NCBI GenBank assembly: GCA_030692685.1
Contig: JAUXZO010000015.1
Location: 32,224-96,223, forward strand
DNA length: 64,000 nucleotides
Reading direction: 5' to 3'
Origin: Acidovorax sp.
Lineage (GTDB): Bacteria; Pseudomonadota; Gammaproteobacteria; Burkholderiales; Burkholderiaceae_C
Every line of letters begins with the position of its first letter. Positions within the stretch are counted from its first letter, which is position 1. Shown here piece by piece: positions 53,876-64,000 of this stretch. The notes under the pieces were generated by a model. It did not search any database. It saw nothing but the letters and a program-made list of their open reading frames with translations, and was not told where the DNA came from. Position numbers and translations under genes: made by a program.

Positions 53876-55351
53876 TCAGTTCAGCTTCGTCAGTGCGACA
53901 TGCTTGAGCAGTTCCGCGACCGAAGTGTCCATCACGTCCGTGAAGGGGCGTGGGTACAGGCCCATGGCCAGCACGGCAATCGCCAGCAGCGACATCACAA
54001 GGAACTCGCGGCTGTTGAGGTCTTTGAGGTCCCTGACGTGGTCGTTGGCCACAGGGCCCAGGTACACACGCTTGAACATCCACAAGGTGTAGGCAGCGCC
54101 AAAGATCAGGGCCGTGGCCGCGGCCGCGCCAATCCAGAAGTTGGCCTTGACCGCACCAAGAATCACCATCCACTCGCCGACAAAACCAGCGGTGCCCGGC
54201 AGGCCACAGTTGGCCATGGCGAACAGCAGCGCGAAGGCCGTGAAGTTGGGCATGGTGTTGACCACACCACCGTAGGCAGCGATCTCGCGGGAGTGCACGC
54301 GGTCGTAAAGCACACCGATGGACAGGAACATGGCGCCTGACACGAAGCCGTGGGCAATCATCTGCACCAGGCCGCCGGAAACACCCAGGTCATTGAAGAT
54401 GAAAAAGCCCAATGTCACAAAGCCCATGTGCGCCACGGACGAGTACGCCACCAGCTTCTTCATATCCTTCTGGACCATGGCGACGAGGCCCACATAGATC
54501 ACAGCGATCAGCGACAGCGTGATCATCAGCCAGGCCCATTCGCGCGAGGCGTCAGGGGCGATAGGCATCGAAAAGCGCAGAAAGCCGTACGCACCCAGCT
54601 TAAGCATGATGGCCGCCAGCACGGCAGAGCCACCGGTGGGAGCCTCCACGTGCACATCGGGCAACCATGTGTGGAACGGGAACATCGGGACCTTGACTGC
54701 GAAGGCGGCGAAGAAGGCGAAGAACAGCAAGGTCTGCGCCGTGCGGCTCAATGGCAACTGGTGCCAGGTGGCGATGTCGAAGCTGCCGCCGGACTGGTTG
54801 TACAGGAAGATCAGCGCGATCAGCATCAGCAGCGAGCCAAGCAGCGTGTACAAGAAGAACTTGAACGCCGCGTAGATCTTGTTGGGACCGCCCCAGATAC
54901 CGATGATCAGATACATCGGGATCAGCGTGGCTTCGAAGAACACGTAGAACAGAATGCCGTCCAGCGCCGAGAAGACGCCAATCATCAAGCCTGAAAGAAT
55001 CAGGAACGCGCCCATGTACTGGTTGACGCGTTCGGAGATCGACTCCCAAGAAGCGATCACGACGATCACCGTGATGAAGGCCGTGAGGGGCACAAACCAG
55101 AACGAAATACCGTCCACACCCAAGTGGTAGTAAACGTTGAAGCGCTCAATCCACGCCGCCTTTTCGACGAACTGCATGGCTGCGGTTCCGATCTGGAAAC
55201 CGTCGTACAACGGCAATGTGACCAGAAAACCGATCAGCGCCCCCACCAATGCCAGCCACCGCACCGCACGGGCATGCTCATCCCGCCCAATGGCGAGCAG
55301 CAGAACACCGAAGGCAATCGGTATCCAGATTGCAAGACTCAACAGACCCAT
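53876..55351 (-). CDS. nuoM: NADH-quinone oxidoreductase subunit M
   Basis: The product is 491 residues, about 14 helices, antiporter-like proton channel. Landmarks: YYHLGVDGISFWFVPLTAFI, the helix-5 Glu in FYVFFEATLIPMYLIIGIWG, the pump Lys in AFAVKVPMFPFHTWLPDVHV, VQKDMKKLVAYSSVAHMGFV and GLPGTAGFVGEWMVILGAVK. It lies 13 nt behind nuoL. Confidence 0.97.
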   Translation of the reverse strand: MGLLSLAIWIPIAFGVLLLAIGRDEHARAVRWLALVGALIGFLVTLPLYDGFQIGTAAMQFVEKAAWIERFNVYYHLGVDGISFWFVPLTAFITVIVVIASWESISERVNQYMGAFLILSGLMIGVFSALDGILFYVFFEATLIPMYLIIGIWGGPNKIYAAFKFFLYTLLGSLLMLIALIFLYNQSGGSFDIATWHQLPLSRTAQTLLFFAFFAAFAVKVPMFPFHTWLPDVHVEAPTGGSAVLAAIMLKLGAYGFLRFSMPIAPDASREWAWLMITLSLIAVIYVGLVAMVQKDMKKLVAYSSVAHMGFVTLGFFIFNDLGVSGGLVQMIAHGFVSGAMFLSIGVLYDRVHSREIAAYGGVVNTMPNFTAFALLFAMANCGLPGTAGFVGEWMVILGAVKANFWIGAAAATALIFGAAYTLWMFKRVYLGPVANDHVRDLKDLNSREFLVMSLLAIAVLAMGLYPRPFTDVMDTSVAELLKHVALTKLN

Positions 55352-55364
55352 TTTGTTGTTTTCC

Positions 55365-57422
55365 TTATTTGATGAGCTGCAGGATGACGTCGCCCCAGAC
55401 GAACCAGGTCATCAGTGCGAACACGCCCAGGATCATGACCAGTGCATAGTGGAAGATGAACCCGGACTGGAACCAGCGAACCACGCCCGACACGGCGCGC
55501 ACCACTTTCCAAGAACCGTTCACCAGGCCACCGTCAATAATGGTTTGGTCGCCGACCTTCCAAAGGCCCACACCCAACGCACGCGCGCCGCGGGCCAGGA
55601 TGTTTTCGTTGATCCAGTCGAGGTAGTACTTGTTTTCCAACAAGGTGTACAGCGGCATGACACGCGCCTTGATTCCTGCGGGCAGTGCCGGGTTGACCAT
55701 GTACATGTAGTACGAGGCTGCGACGCCCGCCAGTGCCAGCCAGAACGGAGCCGTCTGCAAACCATGGAGCGCCATGCCAACAGGGCCATGGAAAATTTCA
55801 GCCAGCTTGGTCATCGCGGGGTGCTTGGCCGCATCTACAAAGATCACGTCCTTGAAAAAGTCCCCGAACAGCATGGGCTGGATGAACATGAAGCCCACCA
55901 CTACAGAGGGAATGGCCAACAGAACCAGCGGCACAGTCACCACCCAGGGGGATTCGTGCGGTTTGGCATCGTGCCCATGGTGATCATCATGGCCGTGATG
56001 GTCGTCGTGGTGCCCACCATGGTGTGCTTGCGGGTTCTGGTCGAAGCGCTCCTTGCCATGGAACACCAAGAAGTACATGCGGAACGAATAGAACGCAGTG
56101 ATGAACACCCCCGCGAGCACCGCAAAGTGCGCGAAACCAGCCGCAGGCAGTTGGCTGAAGTGCACCGCCTCGATGATGCTGTCCTTGGAGTAAAAGCCCG
56201 AAAACAAGGGTGTTCCGATAAGCGCCAAAGAGCCCAGCAATGAGGTAATCCAGGTGATGGGCATGTACTTGCGCACGCCGCCCATCCAGCGGATGTCCTG
56301 GTTATGGTGCATGCCCATGATGACGGAGCCCGCACCCAGGAACAGCAGCGCCTTGAAGAATGCATGAGTCATCAGGTGGAACACCGCCACCGAATAGGCC
56401 GATGCACCCAGGGCCACGGTCATGTAGCCCAGTTGGGACAGCGTGGAGTATGCGACCACACGCTTGATGTCGTTCTGGATGATGCCCAGGAAGCCCATAA
56501 ACAGGGCAGTGATGGCCCCAATGACCAGAATGAAATTGAGGGCCGTGTCAGACAGTTCGAACAGGGGCGACATACGCGCCACCATGAAGATACCCGCCGT
56601 CACCATGGTTGCCGCGTGAATCAGCGCGGAGATAGGGGTGGGGCCTTCCATCGAGTCGGGGAGCCAGACATGCAGCGGGAACTGGGCCGATTTGCCCATG
56701 GCGCCGATGAACAGGCAAATGCAGATCACCGTGATCAGCATCCAGTCGGTACCAGGGAACGACATGGCACCGAGTTCGCCAGACTTTGCAAACACTTCGC
56801 CATAGTTCAACGTGCCAGCGTAGGCAACGATCAGACCGATACCAAGAATGAAGCCGAAGTCACCCACGCGGTTGACCAGGAACGCCTTCATGTTGGCAAA
56901 AATAGCCGTCGGCTTGTTGAACCAGAACCCGATCAGCAGGTACGACACCAGGCCCACAGCCTCCCAGCCGAAGAACAGCTGTAGCAGGTTGTTGCTCATC
57001 ACCAGCATGAGCATGGAGAACGTGAACAGCGAGATGTAAGCGAAGAAACGGTTGTAGCCTTCGTCCTCCTCCATGTAGCCGATGGTGTAGATGTGCACCA
57101 TCAACGACACAAAGGTCACGACCACCATCATCATGGCGGTCAAGCTGTCCACCAGAAAGCCCACCTCCATTTTGAGACCGCCGACGACCATCCAGGTGTA
57201 CAGCGTTTCATTGAAGCGAGCGCCGTCAACCGCAACGCTTTTGAGCGTCATCGCAGAGAGTATGAACGCGACCAGCACGCCCAGAATCGTCAGGGTGTGG
57301 CTGAGGCGACGGCCGATCCAGTTACCACCAAAGGTCGTACCAAAGATGCCGGCCAGCAATGCGCCCACAAGCGGCGCCAGAGGCACGGCCAGGAGCGTTG
57401 AAGCAGAGAGGGTTTGACTCAT
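55365..57422 (-). CDS. nuoL: NADH-quinone oxidoreductase subunit L
   Basis: The product is 685 residues from the ATG at 57422. It is the distal proton pump of complex I, with a long lateral helix that clamps NuoM and NuoN. Features: LVDSLTAMMMVVVTFVSLMV, FFGWEAVGLVSYLLIGFWFN (helix-5 Glu), AQFPLHVWLPDSMEGPTPIS, the Lys in GIIQNDIKRVVAYSTLSQLG and SGFYSKDSIIEAVHFS. At about residues 464-486 there is a His/Asp-rich cytoplasmic or periplasmic loop (HHGGHHDDHHGHDDHHGHD) between helices, absent from E. coli NuoL to my knowledge. The C-terminal anchor helix is FHYALVMILGVFALMTWFVW. Confidence 0.97.
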   Translation of the reverse strand: MSQTLSASTLLAVPLAPLVGALLAGIFGTTFGGNWIGRRLSHTLTILGVLVAFILSAMTLKSVAVDGARFNETLYTWMVVGGLKMEVGFLVDSLTAMMMVVVTFVSLMVHIYTIGYMEEDEGYNRFFAYISLFTFSMLMLVMSNNLLQLFFGWEAVGLVSYLLIGFWFNKPTAIFANMKAFLVNRVGDFGFILGIGLIVAYAGTLNYGEVFAKSGELGAMSFPGTDWMLITVICICLFIGAMGKSAQFPLHVWLPDSMEGPTPISALIHAATMVTAGIFMVARMSPLFELSDTALNFILVIGAITALFMGFLGIIQNDIKRVVAYSTLSQLGYMTVALGASAYSVAVFHLMTHAFFKALLFLGAGSVIMGMHHNQDIRWMGGVRKYMPITWITSLLGSLALIGTPLFSGFYSKDSIIEAVHFSQLPAAGFAHFAVLAGVFITAFYSFRMYFLVFHGKERFDQNPQAHHGGHHDDHHGHDDHHGHDAKPHESPWVVTVPLVLLAIPSVVVGFMFIQPMLFGDFFKDVIFVDAAKHPAMTKLAEIFHGPVGMALHGLQTAPFWLALAGVAASYYMYMVNPALPAGIKARVMPLYTLLENKYYLDWINENILARGARALGVGLWKVGDQTIIDGGLVNGSWKVVRAVSGVVRWFQSGFIFHYALVMILGVFALMTWFVWGDVILQLIK

Positions 57423-57453
57423 TCTTGAGAACCTTGGGAATACGGGTGGCTCA

Positions 57454-57762
57454 TCAGCCCTTGAGGGTGTTGAGGTCTTCCGCGTTGATGCTGGCCTTGT
57501 TACGGAACAAGAGCACCAGGATGGCCAAGCCAATGGCCGACTCGGCGGCAGCGACGGTCAGGATGAAGAACACGAACACCTGCCCATGCATATCGCCCAG
57601 GTAATAGGAGAACGCTACGAAGTTCATGTTGACCGCCAGCAGCATCAGCTCGATGGCCATCAGCAGTACGATCAGGTTCTTGCGGTTCAGGAAGATACCG
57701 ATCACCGCCAGCGCGAACAGCATCGCGCCGAGGGAAAGAAAGTGGCCCAAAGTCAGCGTCAT
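57454..57762 (-). CDS. nuoK: NADH-quinone oxidoreductase subunit K
   Basis: The product is 102 residues with three membrane helices. The two membrane Glu of the proton path are visible in [20 protein letters not shown] and [20 protein letters not shown]. The start overlaps the nuoJ stop by 4 nt (ATGA). NuoL follows after 31 nt. Confidence 0.97.
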   Translation of the reverse strand: MTLTLGHFLSLGAMLFALAVIGIFLNRKNLIVLLMAIELMLLAVNMNFVAFSYYLGDMHGQVFVFFILTVAAAESAIGLAILVLLFRNKASINAEDLNTLKG

Positions 57763-58427
57763 GCTTTTTTCTCCTCGGCAGCAGGCTCCACCAGCGCTTC
57801 TGGCGCGGGCTTTTGGGTCACAGCAACCTTCACCACCTCTAGGCGATCACGGGCACGCACCCGAACCTGGGCTGAAGGATTGATCGCTTTGCTGTCCTTG
57901 CGTTGGCGCAGTGTCAATGCAATGGCAGCAATCATGGCAACCAGCAAAATCACCGCTGCGATTTCGACGGGATACAGATACTCGGTGTAGAGCAAGATGC
58001 CGAGCGCCTTGGTGTTCGAGTACTGAACCACTTGGCCCGCTGCATTCACCACAGCGGCAGCGGCCTTGGGTTCCTCCATGCCTCGAAAGCCGCCCATCAG
58101 CACGGCAGCCATCTCCAGCGCAATGAGCGCGCCCACCGTAGCAGCGAGCGGAAAATGCTTCCAGAACCCCTTGCGCACGGTATCGACGTGGATATCCAGC
58201 ATCATCACCACAAACAAGAACAGCACCATCACCGCGCCCAGATACACCAGCACCAGAGCAATGGCCAAAAACTCTGCCTTGAGCAGCAGCCAAATCGCTG
58301 CCGCCTGCGAAAACGCAAGGATGAGGTACAGCACCGCATGCACAGGATTGCGCGCAGTGATCACCCGGAAGGCTGCAAAAAGCAGCACAACCGAGAAAAA
58401 GTAGAAGAAACCAGTCTTGGCGTCCAT
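57759..58427 (-). CDS. nuoJ: NADH-quinone oxidoreductase subunit J
   Basis: The product is 222 residues. Five membrane helices: [39 protein letters not shown], the pi-bulge helix [20 protein letters not shown] that drives conformational coupling, [20 protein letters not shown] and [20 protein letters not shown]. The C-terminal 35 residues are charged and cytoplasmic ([20 protein letters not shown]). It is 49 bp behind nuoI and coupled to nuoK. Confidence 0.96.
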   Translation of the reverse strand: MDAKTGFFYFFSVVLLFAAFRVITARNPVHAVLYLILAFSQAAAIWLLLKAEFLAIALVLVYLGAVMVLFLFVVMMLDIHVDTVRKGFWKHFPLAATVGALIALEMAAVLMGGFRGMEEPKAAAAVVNAAGQVVQYSNTKALGILLYTEYLYPVEIAAVILLVAMIAAIALTLRQRKDSKAINPSAQVRVRARDRLEVVKVAVTQKPAPEALVEPAAEEKKA

Positions 58428-58476
58428 GAATCGGGTCTTTATAGAAAGTCTGGCGGAAGGAAGGGCTCGCTACCGC

Positions 58477-58989
58477 TCAGCGATACTTGGCGTCTGCCGC
58501 CTTGGCTGCAGCAATCTCACCTTCGTACCGGTCACCGACGGCCAGCAACATGTCTTTCGTGAAGTACAAGTCACCGCGTTTTTCACCGTGGTATTCGAAG
58601 ATGTGCGTCTCGACAATCGAATCCACGGGGCAGCTTTCTTCGCAGAAGCCGCAGAAGATGCACTTGGTCAGGTCGATGTCGTAGCGCGTGGTGCGGCGCG
58701 ATCCGTCGTCGCGCACATCGGACTCGATCGTGATGGCCATGGCTGGGCACACGGCCTCGCACAGCTTGCAGGCGATACAACGCTCTTCACCGTTGTCGTA
58801 ACGGCGCAGGGCGTGAAGGCCACGGAAACGTGGCGACAAGGGCGTCTTCTCTTCAGGAAACTGCACAGTCACCTTGCGGCGAAAGGCGTAGCGGCCCGTC
58901 AGGGCCATGCCCTTAAGCAGTTCCACGAGCATGAAGCTCTTGAAAAAATCTTTGAACGAAAAAGGTGCAGCAGCAGCAACAGCAGTCAT
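58477..58989 (-). CDS. nuoI: NADH-quinone oxidoreductase subunit I
   Basis: The product is 170 residues, the TYKY-type subunit. Two [4Fe-4S] clusters (N6a, N6b) are built from [16 protein letters not shown] and [16 protein letters not shown]. The N-terminal amphipathic helix ([20 protein letters not shown]) docks on the membrane arm. It passes electrons from NuoG towards NuoB. It lies 12 nt behind nuoH. Confidence 0.97.
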   Translation of the reverse strand: MTAVAAAAPFSFKDFFKSFMLVELLKGMALTGRYAFRRKVTVQFPEEKTPLSPRFRGLHALRRYDNGEERCIACKLCEAVCPAMAITIESDVRDDGSRRTTRYDIDLTKCIFCGFCEESCPVDSIVETHIFEYHGEKRGDLYFTKDMLLAVGDRYEGEIAAAKAADAKYR

Positions 58990-59001
58990 AGGTGTCCCCG
59001 C

Positions 59002-60084
59002 TTATTTCCAGATATTCCAAGGCGAGAGCAACCACCCGCCCACAACGACCAGGCACACCAACGTGACCGGAATAAAGATCTTCCAGCCCAGACGCATGAT
59101 CTGGTCATAACGGAAACGCGGAAAGGTCGCACGAATCCAGATGAACATGGACACAACCACAAAGGTCTTGAGGCCCAGCCAGATCCAACCAGGTATCCAG
59201 TTGAACAAGGCGTTATCGATGGGCGACAACCACCCCCCGAGGAACATCAGTGCGGCCAGGATCGACACGAGCCACATGCTGGCATATTCAGCCAGGAAGA
59301 AGATGGCGAACCCCATGCCGGAGTACTCCACCATGTGACCCGCCACAATTTCGGCCTCGCCTTCCACAACGTCAAATGGATGGCGGTTCGTCTCTGCCAC
59401 GCCAGAAATCAGGTAGACCAGGAAAACCGGCAGCAGCGGGAGCCAGTTCCAGGACAGGAAGGTCAACCCCTTGTCGGCCGCCATACCACGGCTCTGTCCC
59501 ATCACGATTTCGGTCAGGTTCATGCTGCCAGACACCATGATCACGATAAGCAAACAAAAGCCCATCGCGATTTCATAGCTCACCATTTGGGCCGAGGCAC
59601 GCAGGGCTCCCAGGAAGGCATACTTGGAGTTCGATGCCCAACCCGCAATGATCACACCGTAGACCTCAATCGAGGTAATGGCCATCACCAGCAGCAAACC
59701 GGCATTGACATTGGCCAGAGCCACATCAGGGCCAAAAGGAATAACGACCCACGCAGCCAGCGCAGGCATGATGGCCATCACTGGCCCCAGCACAAAGAGC
59801 CCCTTGCTAGCAGCTGTGGGCTGGATGATTTCCTTGGTCAGCAGCTTCAGCGCGTCAGCAATCGGCTGCAGCAGACCGAATGGGCCTACGCGATTCGGAC
59901 CATGGCGCACTTGAATAAAGCCCAGCAGCTTGCGCTCCCAAAGCGTGAGGTAAGCCACCGCCCCCATCAACGGCGCGAGGATACAAACGATCTTGATCAA
60001 GATCCACAACACAGGCCAGGCCATACCCATCCACCAACCGAACGGCAGGAGGTTCAGCCCGCCGTTGTACAGCGCATCAATCAT
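59002..60084 (-). CDS. nuoH: NADH-quinone oxidoreductase subunit H
   Basis: The product is 360 residues with about eight helices. NuoH forms the quinone chamber with NuoB and NuoD. Conserved segments are [60 protein letters not shown], the E-rich loop [20 protein letters not shown] and [13 protein letters not shown]. The start overlaps the nuoG stop by 4 nt. Confidence 0.97.
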   Translation of the reverse strand: MIDALYNGGLNLLPFGWWMGMAWPVLWILIKIVCILAPLMGAVAYLTLWERKLLGFIQVRHGPNRVGPFGLLQPIADALKLLTKEIIQPTAASKGLFVLGPVMAIMPALAAWVVIPFGPDVALANVNAGLLLVMAITSIEVYGVIIAGWASNSKYAFLGALRASAQMVSYEIAMGFCLLIVIMVSGSMNLTEIVMGQSRGMAADKGLTFLSWNWLPLLPVFLVYLISGVAETNRHPFDVVEGEAEIVAGHMVEYSGMGFAIFFLAEYASMWLVSILAALMFLGGWLSPIDNALFNWIPGWIWLGLKTFVVVSMFIWIRATFPRFRYDQIMRLGWKIFIPVTLVCLVVVGGWLLSPWNIWK

Positions 60085-62216
60085 GCTGCCACTCCTTCAC
60101 CAGCAGCCATACGTGCATCGGCGGTCAATTGCAGCGAGGTAGCGCGGCGCACCAGGCCATCCAGCTGGTAGATTGAAGCGACTGAGGGCTGCGCTACATC
60201 AGCCCCACCCTGAGGCACATGACCCACAGCGTTGGACAGTTGTTCGGCTGGCAGCATGGTCACCGTGCCTGCGGAGGCGTTGGTGGCGCGGGCAAGTACG
60301 TCCTGCGATGTCTCGAAATCAAAGCCTGGCACACCCAGCACGTTGGCCAAGACCCGCAGCACCTTCCAGGCGGGACGCGTATCGCCCAGGGGGCGCACTA
60401 CGGCGTGGAAGCTTTGCAAGCGCCCTTCAGCGTTGACGAAGCTGCCCGAGGTTTCGGTGAACGGAGCGATGGGCAGCAGCACATCGCTGAGGTCCATGTT
60501 GGCTTTGAACGGGCTCATGGTGACGACCATCTGGGCCTTACCGATGGCTGCGCTAGCCTGGGCCCCGTTGGCCGCGTCGAACGCAGGCTCAGCATTGAGC
60601 AGCAAGACGGCTTTCAGAGCGCCAGACAGCATCTGACCCGCGTTAAAACCGCTGCCCACAGGATGAGCGCCAGCGAACTGGGCACCCACGGTATTGGCCG
60701 CTTCGGTGAGGTAACCGACGGTTGCACCCGTCTGCTCGCCGATCCAGTTGGCCAAGGCCAACAGTTCTGAGGCCTTGCCGTGGTGCGCAGCCGCATTGCC
60801 CAGCAGCACCGCCTTGCGTTCCCCACCCAGCAGCGATCGGGCGATGGCCAAGCTGGCCTCCGAGGCTTCGGCAGCCCCCTGGGGAGCAGCGACGTTCTTT
60901 TCCTGGGCAATGGCCGAAGCGATTGCACCCAAAGACTGCACCCACAGGTTCGCGTCTTGCACCAGCCGGTGCTTAATAGGCATGGCCCAGTCGCCAACAG
61001 AAGAGTCGACCACACTGACTTGGCCACCATGGCGCACAGCATGGCGTACACGCAGCGCGAACAGCGGATGGTCCTTGCGCAGGTTCGATCCAACCACCAG
61101 CACGCGCTGCAGCGTAGAAAGCGATGCAATGGATGTGCCAAGCCAGCGTACGCCTTCCGGCGCCGCGAATTCCGCGTTGCGCAGACGATAATCAATGCTG
61201 TCGCTGCCGAGGCCCCGCACAAGGGCGGAGGCCAGGTACAGTTCTTCAAGCGTGCTGTGCGGACTGACCAACGCGCCAATGCTGTTGGCGCCGTGGTCGG
61301 CCTTGATGCTCTTCAGACCATTGGCAACGTACTCAAGCGCCGTCTGCCAATCGACCGTCTTCCAGACACCGCCCTGCTTGAGCATAGGCTGGGTTAGACG
61401 TTCATCGCTGTTCAGCGCCTCGTACGAGAAGCGGTCACGATCGGCGATCCAGCATTCGTTAACTGCTTCGTTCTCGAAGGGCACCACGCGCATGACCTTG
61501 TGGTTCTTGACCTGCACGATGAGATTGGCGCCGGTGGAGTCGTGCGGGCTGACAGAGCGGCGACGCGACAGTTCCCAGGTACGGGCGCTGTAGCGGAACG
61601 GCTTGCTGGTGAGCGCGCCCACGGGGCAGATGTCGATCATGTTGCCCGACAGTTCTGAGTCAATCGTGTCACCCACCACAGTGGTGATTTCGGAGTGCTC
61701 TCCGCGGTGGATCATGCCCAGTTCCATCACGCCGGCCACTTCTTGGCCGAAGCGCACGCACCGGGTGCAATGGATGCAGCGACTCATCTCCTGCATGGAG
61801 ATCAGCGGGCCGACATCCTTGACAGGCACTACCCGTTTTTCTTCTTCATAGCGCGAGGAAGACCCGCCATAGCCAACGGCAAGATCCTGCAGCTGGCATT
61901 CGCCGCCCTGGTCGCAGATAGGGCAGTCAAGCGGGTGGTTGATCAGTAGAAATTCCATGACCGACTGCTGGGCCTTGATGGCCTTGTCGCTCTTGGTGCG
62001 CACGATCATGCCCTGCGTCACCGGCGTGGCGCAGGCGGGCATGGGCTTGGGAGCCTTTTCCACATCCACCAGACACATGCGGCAGTTGGCCGCAATGGAC
62101 AGCTTCTTGTGGTAACAAAAATGGGGAATGTAGGTGCCGGCCTTTTCAGCTGCATGCATCACCATGCAGCCTTCGGCGACTTCTACCTTCTGCCCGTCAA
62201 GTTCGATTTCAACCAT
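60081..62216 (-). CDS. nuoG: NADH-quinone oxidoreductase subunit G
   Basis: The product is 711 residues. The N-terminal 240 residues carry the iron-sulfur clusters: [2Fe-2S] N1b ([20 protein letters not shown] and CATPV), the His-ligated N5 ([18 protein letters not shown]) and N4 ([20 protein letters not shown] with a later CPVGAL). The rest is a molybdopterin-oxidoreductase-like domain that has lost its cofactor. The C-terminal portion (about 600-711) shows [19 protein letters not shown]. Overlaps nuoH by 4 nt; nuoF lies 15 nt upstream. Confidence 0.96.
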   Translation of the reverse strand: MVEIELDGQKVEVAEGCMVMHAAEKAGTYIPHFCYHKKLSIAANCRMCLVDVEKAPKPMPACATPVTQGMIVRTKSDKAIKAQQSVMEFLLINHPLDCPICDQGGECQLQDLAVGYGGSSSRYEEEKRVVPVKDVGPLISMQEMSRCIHCTRCVRFGQEVAGVMELGMIHRGEHSEITTVVGDTIDSELSGNMIDICPVGALTSKPFRYSARTWELSRRRSVSPHDSTGANLIVQVKNHKVMRVVPFENEAVNECWIADRDRFSYEALNSDERLTQPMLKQGGVWKTVDWQTALEYVANGLKSIKADHGANSIGALVSPHSTLEELYLASALVRGLGSDSIDYRLRNAEFAAPEGVRWLGTSIASLSTLQRVLVVGSNLRKDHPLFALRVRHAVRHGGQVSVVDSSVGDWAMPIKHRLVQDANLWVQSLGAIASAIAQEKNVAAPQGAAEASEASLAIARSLLGGERKAVLLGNAAAHHGKASELLALANWIGEQTGATVGYLTEAANTVGAQFAGAHPVGSGFNAGQMLSGALKAVLLLNAEPAFDAANGAQASAAIGKAQMVVTMSPFKANMDLSDVLLPIAPFTETSGSFVNAEGRLQSFHAVVRPLGDTRPAWKVLRVLANVLGVPGFDFETSQDVLARATNASAGTVTMLPAEQLSNAVGHVPQGGADVAQPSVASIYQLDGLVRRATSLQLTADARMAAGEGVAA

Positions 62217-62231
62217 ATGCGTTTCTCGCGA

Positions 62232-63590
62232 TCAGGCGGAGGCAGAAGCCTGAGGGGTGTCTTTGCGGATCAGCGCTTCAAATTCCGGACGGAAGTGCTT
62301 GATCATGGCGCGCACCGGCATGGCCGCTGCGTCACCCAGTGCGCAGATGGTGCGCCCCTGGATGTTGTCCGCCACCGAATTGAGCAGATTCAGGTCGCCA
62401 TCGCGACCTTGTCCATGCTGGATTCGGTCAATCACGCGCCACATCCAGCCCGTGCCTTCGCGGCATGGCGTGCACTGACCACAGGACTCGTGCGAATAAA
62501 AATAGGACAGGCGGAGCAGGCTTTCGACCATGCTGCGGGAGTCATCCATCACGATGACGGCGCCCGAACCCAGCATGGAGCCGGCCTTGGCGATGGAGTC
62601 GTAGTCCATCGTGCATTCCATCATGATGGACGCAGGCAGTACAGGAGAGGACGAGCCACCGGGGATCACGGCCTTGAGCTGGCGGCCCTTGCGCACGCCA
62701 CCGGCGAGTTCAAGCAGCTTGGCAAACGGCGTGCCCATAGGCACTTCATAGTTACCAGGCTTTTCCACATCACCCGAGACCGAGAAAATCTTGGTGCCGC
62801 CGTTGTTGGGCTTGCCGCATTCAAGGTAAGCCTGGCCACCGTTGCGGATGATCCACGGCACGGCAGCGAAAGTCTCCGTGTTGTTAATGGTGGTGGGCTT
62901 GCCGTACAGGCCAAAACTTGCAGGGAACGGCGGCTTGAAGCGCGGCTGGCCCTTCTTACCTTCGAGCGATTCGAGCAGCGCGGTTTCTTCGCCGCAGATG
63001 TAGGCGCCAAAGCCGTGCGCCGCGTGCAGCTGGAAGCTGAAGTTGCTGCCCAGGATTTTGTCACCCAGGTACCCAGCGGCGCGAGCCTCTTCCAGCGCCA
63101 CTTCGAAACGGTCGTAGGTCTGAAAGATTTCGCCGTGGATGTAGTTGTAGCCCACGGAAATGCCCATCGCGTAGGCCGCGATGATCATGCCTTCGATGAC
63201 GATGTGCGGGTTGAACTGCAGGATGTCGCGGTCCTTGCACGTGCCCGGCTCGCCTTCATCCGAGTTACAGACGAGGTACTTCTGGCCTGGGAACGAGCGG
63301 GGCATGAAGCTCCACTTGAGGCCAGTGGGAAAGCCCGCACCACCGCGGCCACGCAGGCCCGATTCTTTGACGGTGGCAATCACCTGGTCCTGGGTGAGGC
63401 CTGCGCCTTCGCCCTGTGCCAGGATCTTGCGCAGGGCTTCGTAGCCGCCGCGCGCTTCGTAGTCCGTGATGCCCCAGTTGGTGCCGTCCAGGCCCACAAC
63501 AATCTGCGGGGTAATGTGACGGTCGTGGAAGCAGGTCTGTACGCCCGTGGCCTGGAACTGCGAAAGGAGTTTCTCTGCGGCGGTGGTCAT
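62232..63590 (-). CDS. nuoF: NADH-quinone oxidoreductase subunit F
   Basis: The product is 452 residues, the NADH-oxidising flavoprotein. FMN and NADH sites: [40 protein letters not shown] and [24 protein letters not shown] [20 protein letters not shown]. The [4Fe-4S] N3 cluster is bound by [15 protein letters not shown] plus a Cys near the end ([15 protein letters not shown]). It starts with an ATGA overlap on nuoE and is part of the conserved E-F-G order. Confidence 0.98.
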   Translation of the reverse strand: MTTAAEKLLSQFQATGVQTCFHDRHITPQIVVGLDGTNWGITDYEARGGYEALRKILAQGEGAGLTQDQVIATVKESGLRGRGGAGFPTGLKWSFMPRSFPGQKYLVCNSDEGEPGTCKDRDILQFNPHIVIEGMIIAAYAMGISVGYNYIHGEIFQTYDRFEVALEEARAAGYLGDKILGSNFSFQLHAAHGFGAYICGEETALLESLEGKKGQPRFKPPFPASFGLYGKPTTINNTETFAAVPWIIRNGGQAYLECGKPNNGGTKIFSVSGDVEKPGNYEVPMGTPFAKLLELAGGVRKGRQLKAVIPGGSSSPVLPASIMMECTMDYDSIAKAGSMLGSGAVIVMDDSRSMVESLLRLSYFYSHESCGQCTPCREGTGWMWRVIDRIQHGQGRDGDLNLLNSVADNIQGRTICALGDAAAMPVRAMIKHFRPEFEALIRKDTPQASASA

Positions 63591-64000
63591 GCGTGCCCCT
63601 CAGCGGCGCGAAGGCCGTCCACGAGCTGGTCGAGCTTGTCATTGTCCATGAAGCTGCACATGGTGCGGTCGTTGACCAGCATCACGGGCGCATCGGCGCA
63701 GGCACCCAGGCACTCGCACTGCTGCAGGGTGAACAGGCCGTCGGGTGTGGTCTCGCCCATGGTCACGCCCAGCTTCTTTTCGAGGTGGTGCAACGCCTTC
63801 TGGCCGTCGCGCAGCTGACAAGGCAGGTTGGTACAGACATTGAGCTTGTACTTGCCCGTCGGCTGTTGGTTGTACATGTTGTAGAACGTAGTGACTTCGT
63901 GCACCGCTATCTGGGCCATACCCAAGTATTCGGCAATCACGACCTCGCTCTCGACGCTGACAAAACCCTGCTCCTGCTGCACGATGGCCAGGCAGGCCAT
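63587..64000 (-). CDS. nuoE: NADH-quinone oxidoreductase subunit E, 5' end cut by the window
   Basis: The visible 137 residues are the C-terminal part of NuoE; the true start lies beyond base 64000, since the family is about 160-170 residues and the Met at 64000 is probably internal ([18 protein letters not shown]). The thioredoxin-like domain carries the [2Fe-2S] N1a ligands CTNLPCQL and [13 protein letters not shown]. It sits next to NuoF in the NADH dehydrogenase module. The ORF ends in a 4-nt overlap with nuoF. nuoA-D should lie outside the window. Confidence 0.95.
   Translation of the reverse strand: MACLAIVQQEQGFVSVESEVVIAEYLGMAQIAVHEVTTFYNMYNQQPTGKYKLNVCTNLPCQLRDGQKALHHLEKKLGVTMGETTPDGLFTLQQCECLGACADAPVMLVNDRTMCSFMDNDKLDQLVDGLRAAEGHA

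Noticed and set aside
58417..60171. A 584-codon plus-strand frame opposite nuoI and nuoH
   Set aside because: Antisense shadow of conserved complex I genes; no domain seen.

Overview
This 64 kb window is a compact, high-G+C stretch of core chromosome from a betaproteobacterium of the Comamonadaceae, most likely Acidovorax or a close relative. The call rests on gene order (pyrG-kdsA-eno-ftsB; nuoE to nuoN followed by DUF2818 and DUF1178), on Bug-type and Liv-type solute-binding proteins, and on dispersed palindromic repeats that I associate with this family. No phage, insertion sequence, CRISPR array, rRNA or tRNA was seen. I did not find a clear new multi-gene system. The most unusual signal is a short palindromic repeat that sits in frame inside several conserved genes.

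Layout. 0-3.7 kb: the 5' end of a ribosomal-protein hydroxylase-like gene, an FKBP prolyl isomerase, a glycine-zipper lipoprotein, dut, a small membrane protein and coaBC. 3.8-8.9 kb: pyrG, kdsA, a DUF1330 gene, eno, ftsB and an orphan P-loop-like protein. 9-12.3 kb: a CZB-domain protein, hslO, a gamma-carbonic-anhydrase-like protein and a DUF455 ferritin-like protein. 12.5-19.1 kb: two tandem EAL-HDOD signalling proteins, xerD, a Bug solute-binding protein, an AEC transporter and a GDSL esterase. 19.2-28 kb: queG head-to-head with tsaE-amiC, a cupin, a chemoreceptor, a small lipoprotein, a DedA protein and mutL. 28-33 kb: an APH-type kinase, glpQ, gdhA and a lipoprotein hydrolase. 33-42 kb: a Bcr/CflA exporter, miaA and an ABC ATPase/FtsX-type permease pair in one overlapping run, then a lower-G+C orphan gene, a PLP enzyme and a CrtC/AttH-like secreted protein. 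42-43.8 kb: a NYN-LOTUS RNA-binding or nuclease protein. 44-49 kb: a five-gene branched-chain amino acid ABC operon in the order G-F-K-H-M. 49.4-51.2 kb: an MsbA-like half transporter. 51.4-64 kb: the complex I operon nuoE (cut by the window end) to nuoN, with DUF2818 and DUF1178 genes after it.

Two repeat families thread through this. Family A is a roughly 45-60 bp imperfect palindrome centred on CTAGCGCTTAT...ATAAGCGCTAG. It occurs about nine times: four copies lie between genes or at gene ends, and five lie inside coding sequences (the 8441 orphan gene, DUF455, mutL, miaA, the FtsX-type permease). The coding copies are read in one consistent frame per orientation, so they add related peptides to unrelated proteins. 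Family B is a roughly 110-190 bp G+C-rich element. All four copies lie directly behind the stop codon of a gene and in the same orientation relative to that gene.

All identities come from reading motifs, length and context. No database search was run. Coordinates follow the chosen start codons, and starts without a clear ribosome binding site are flagged.
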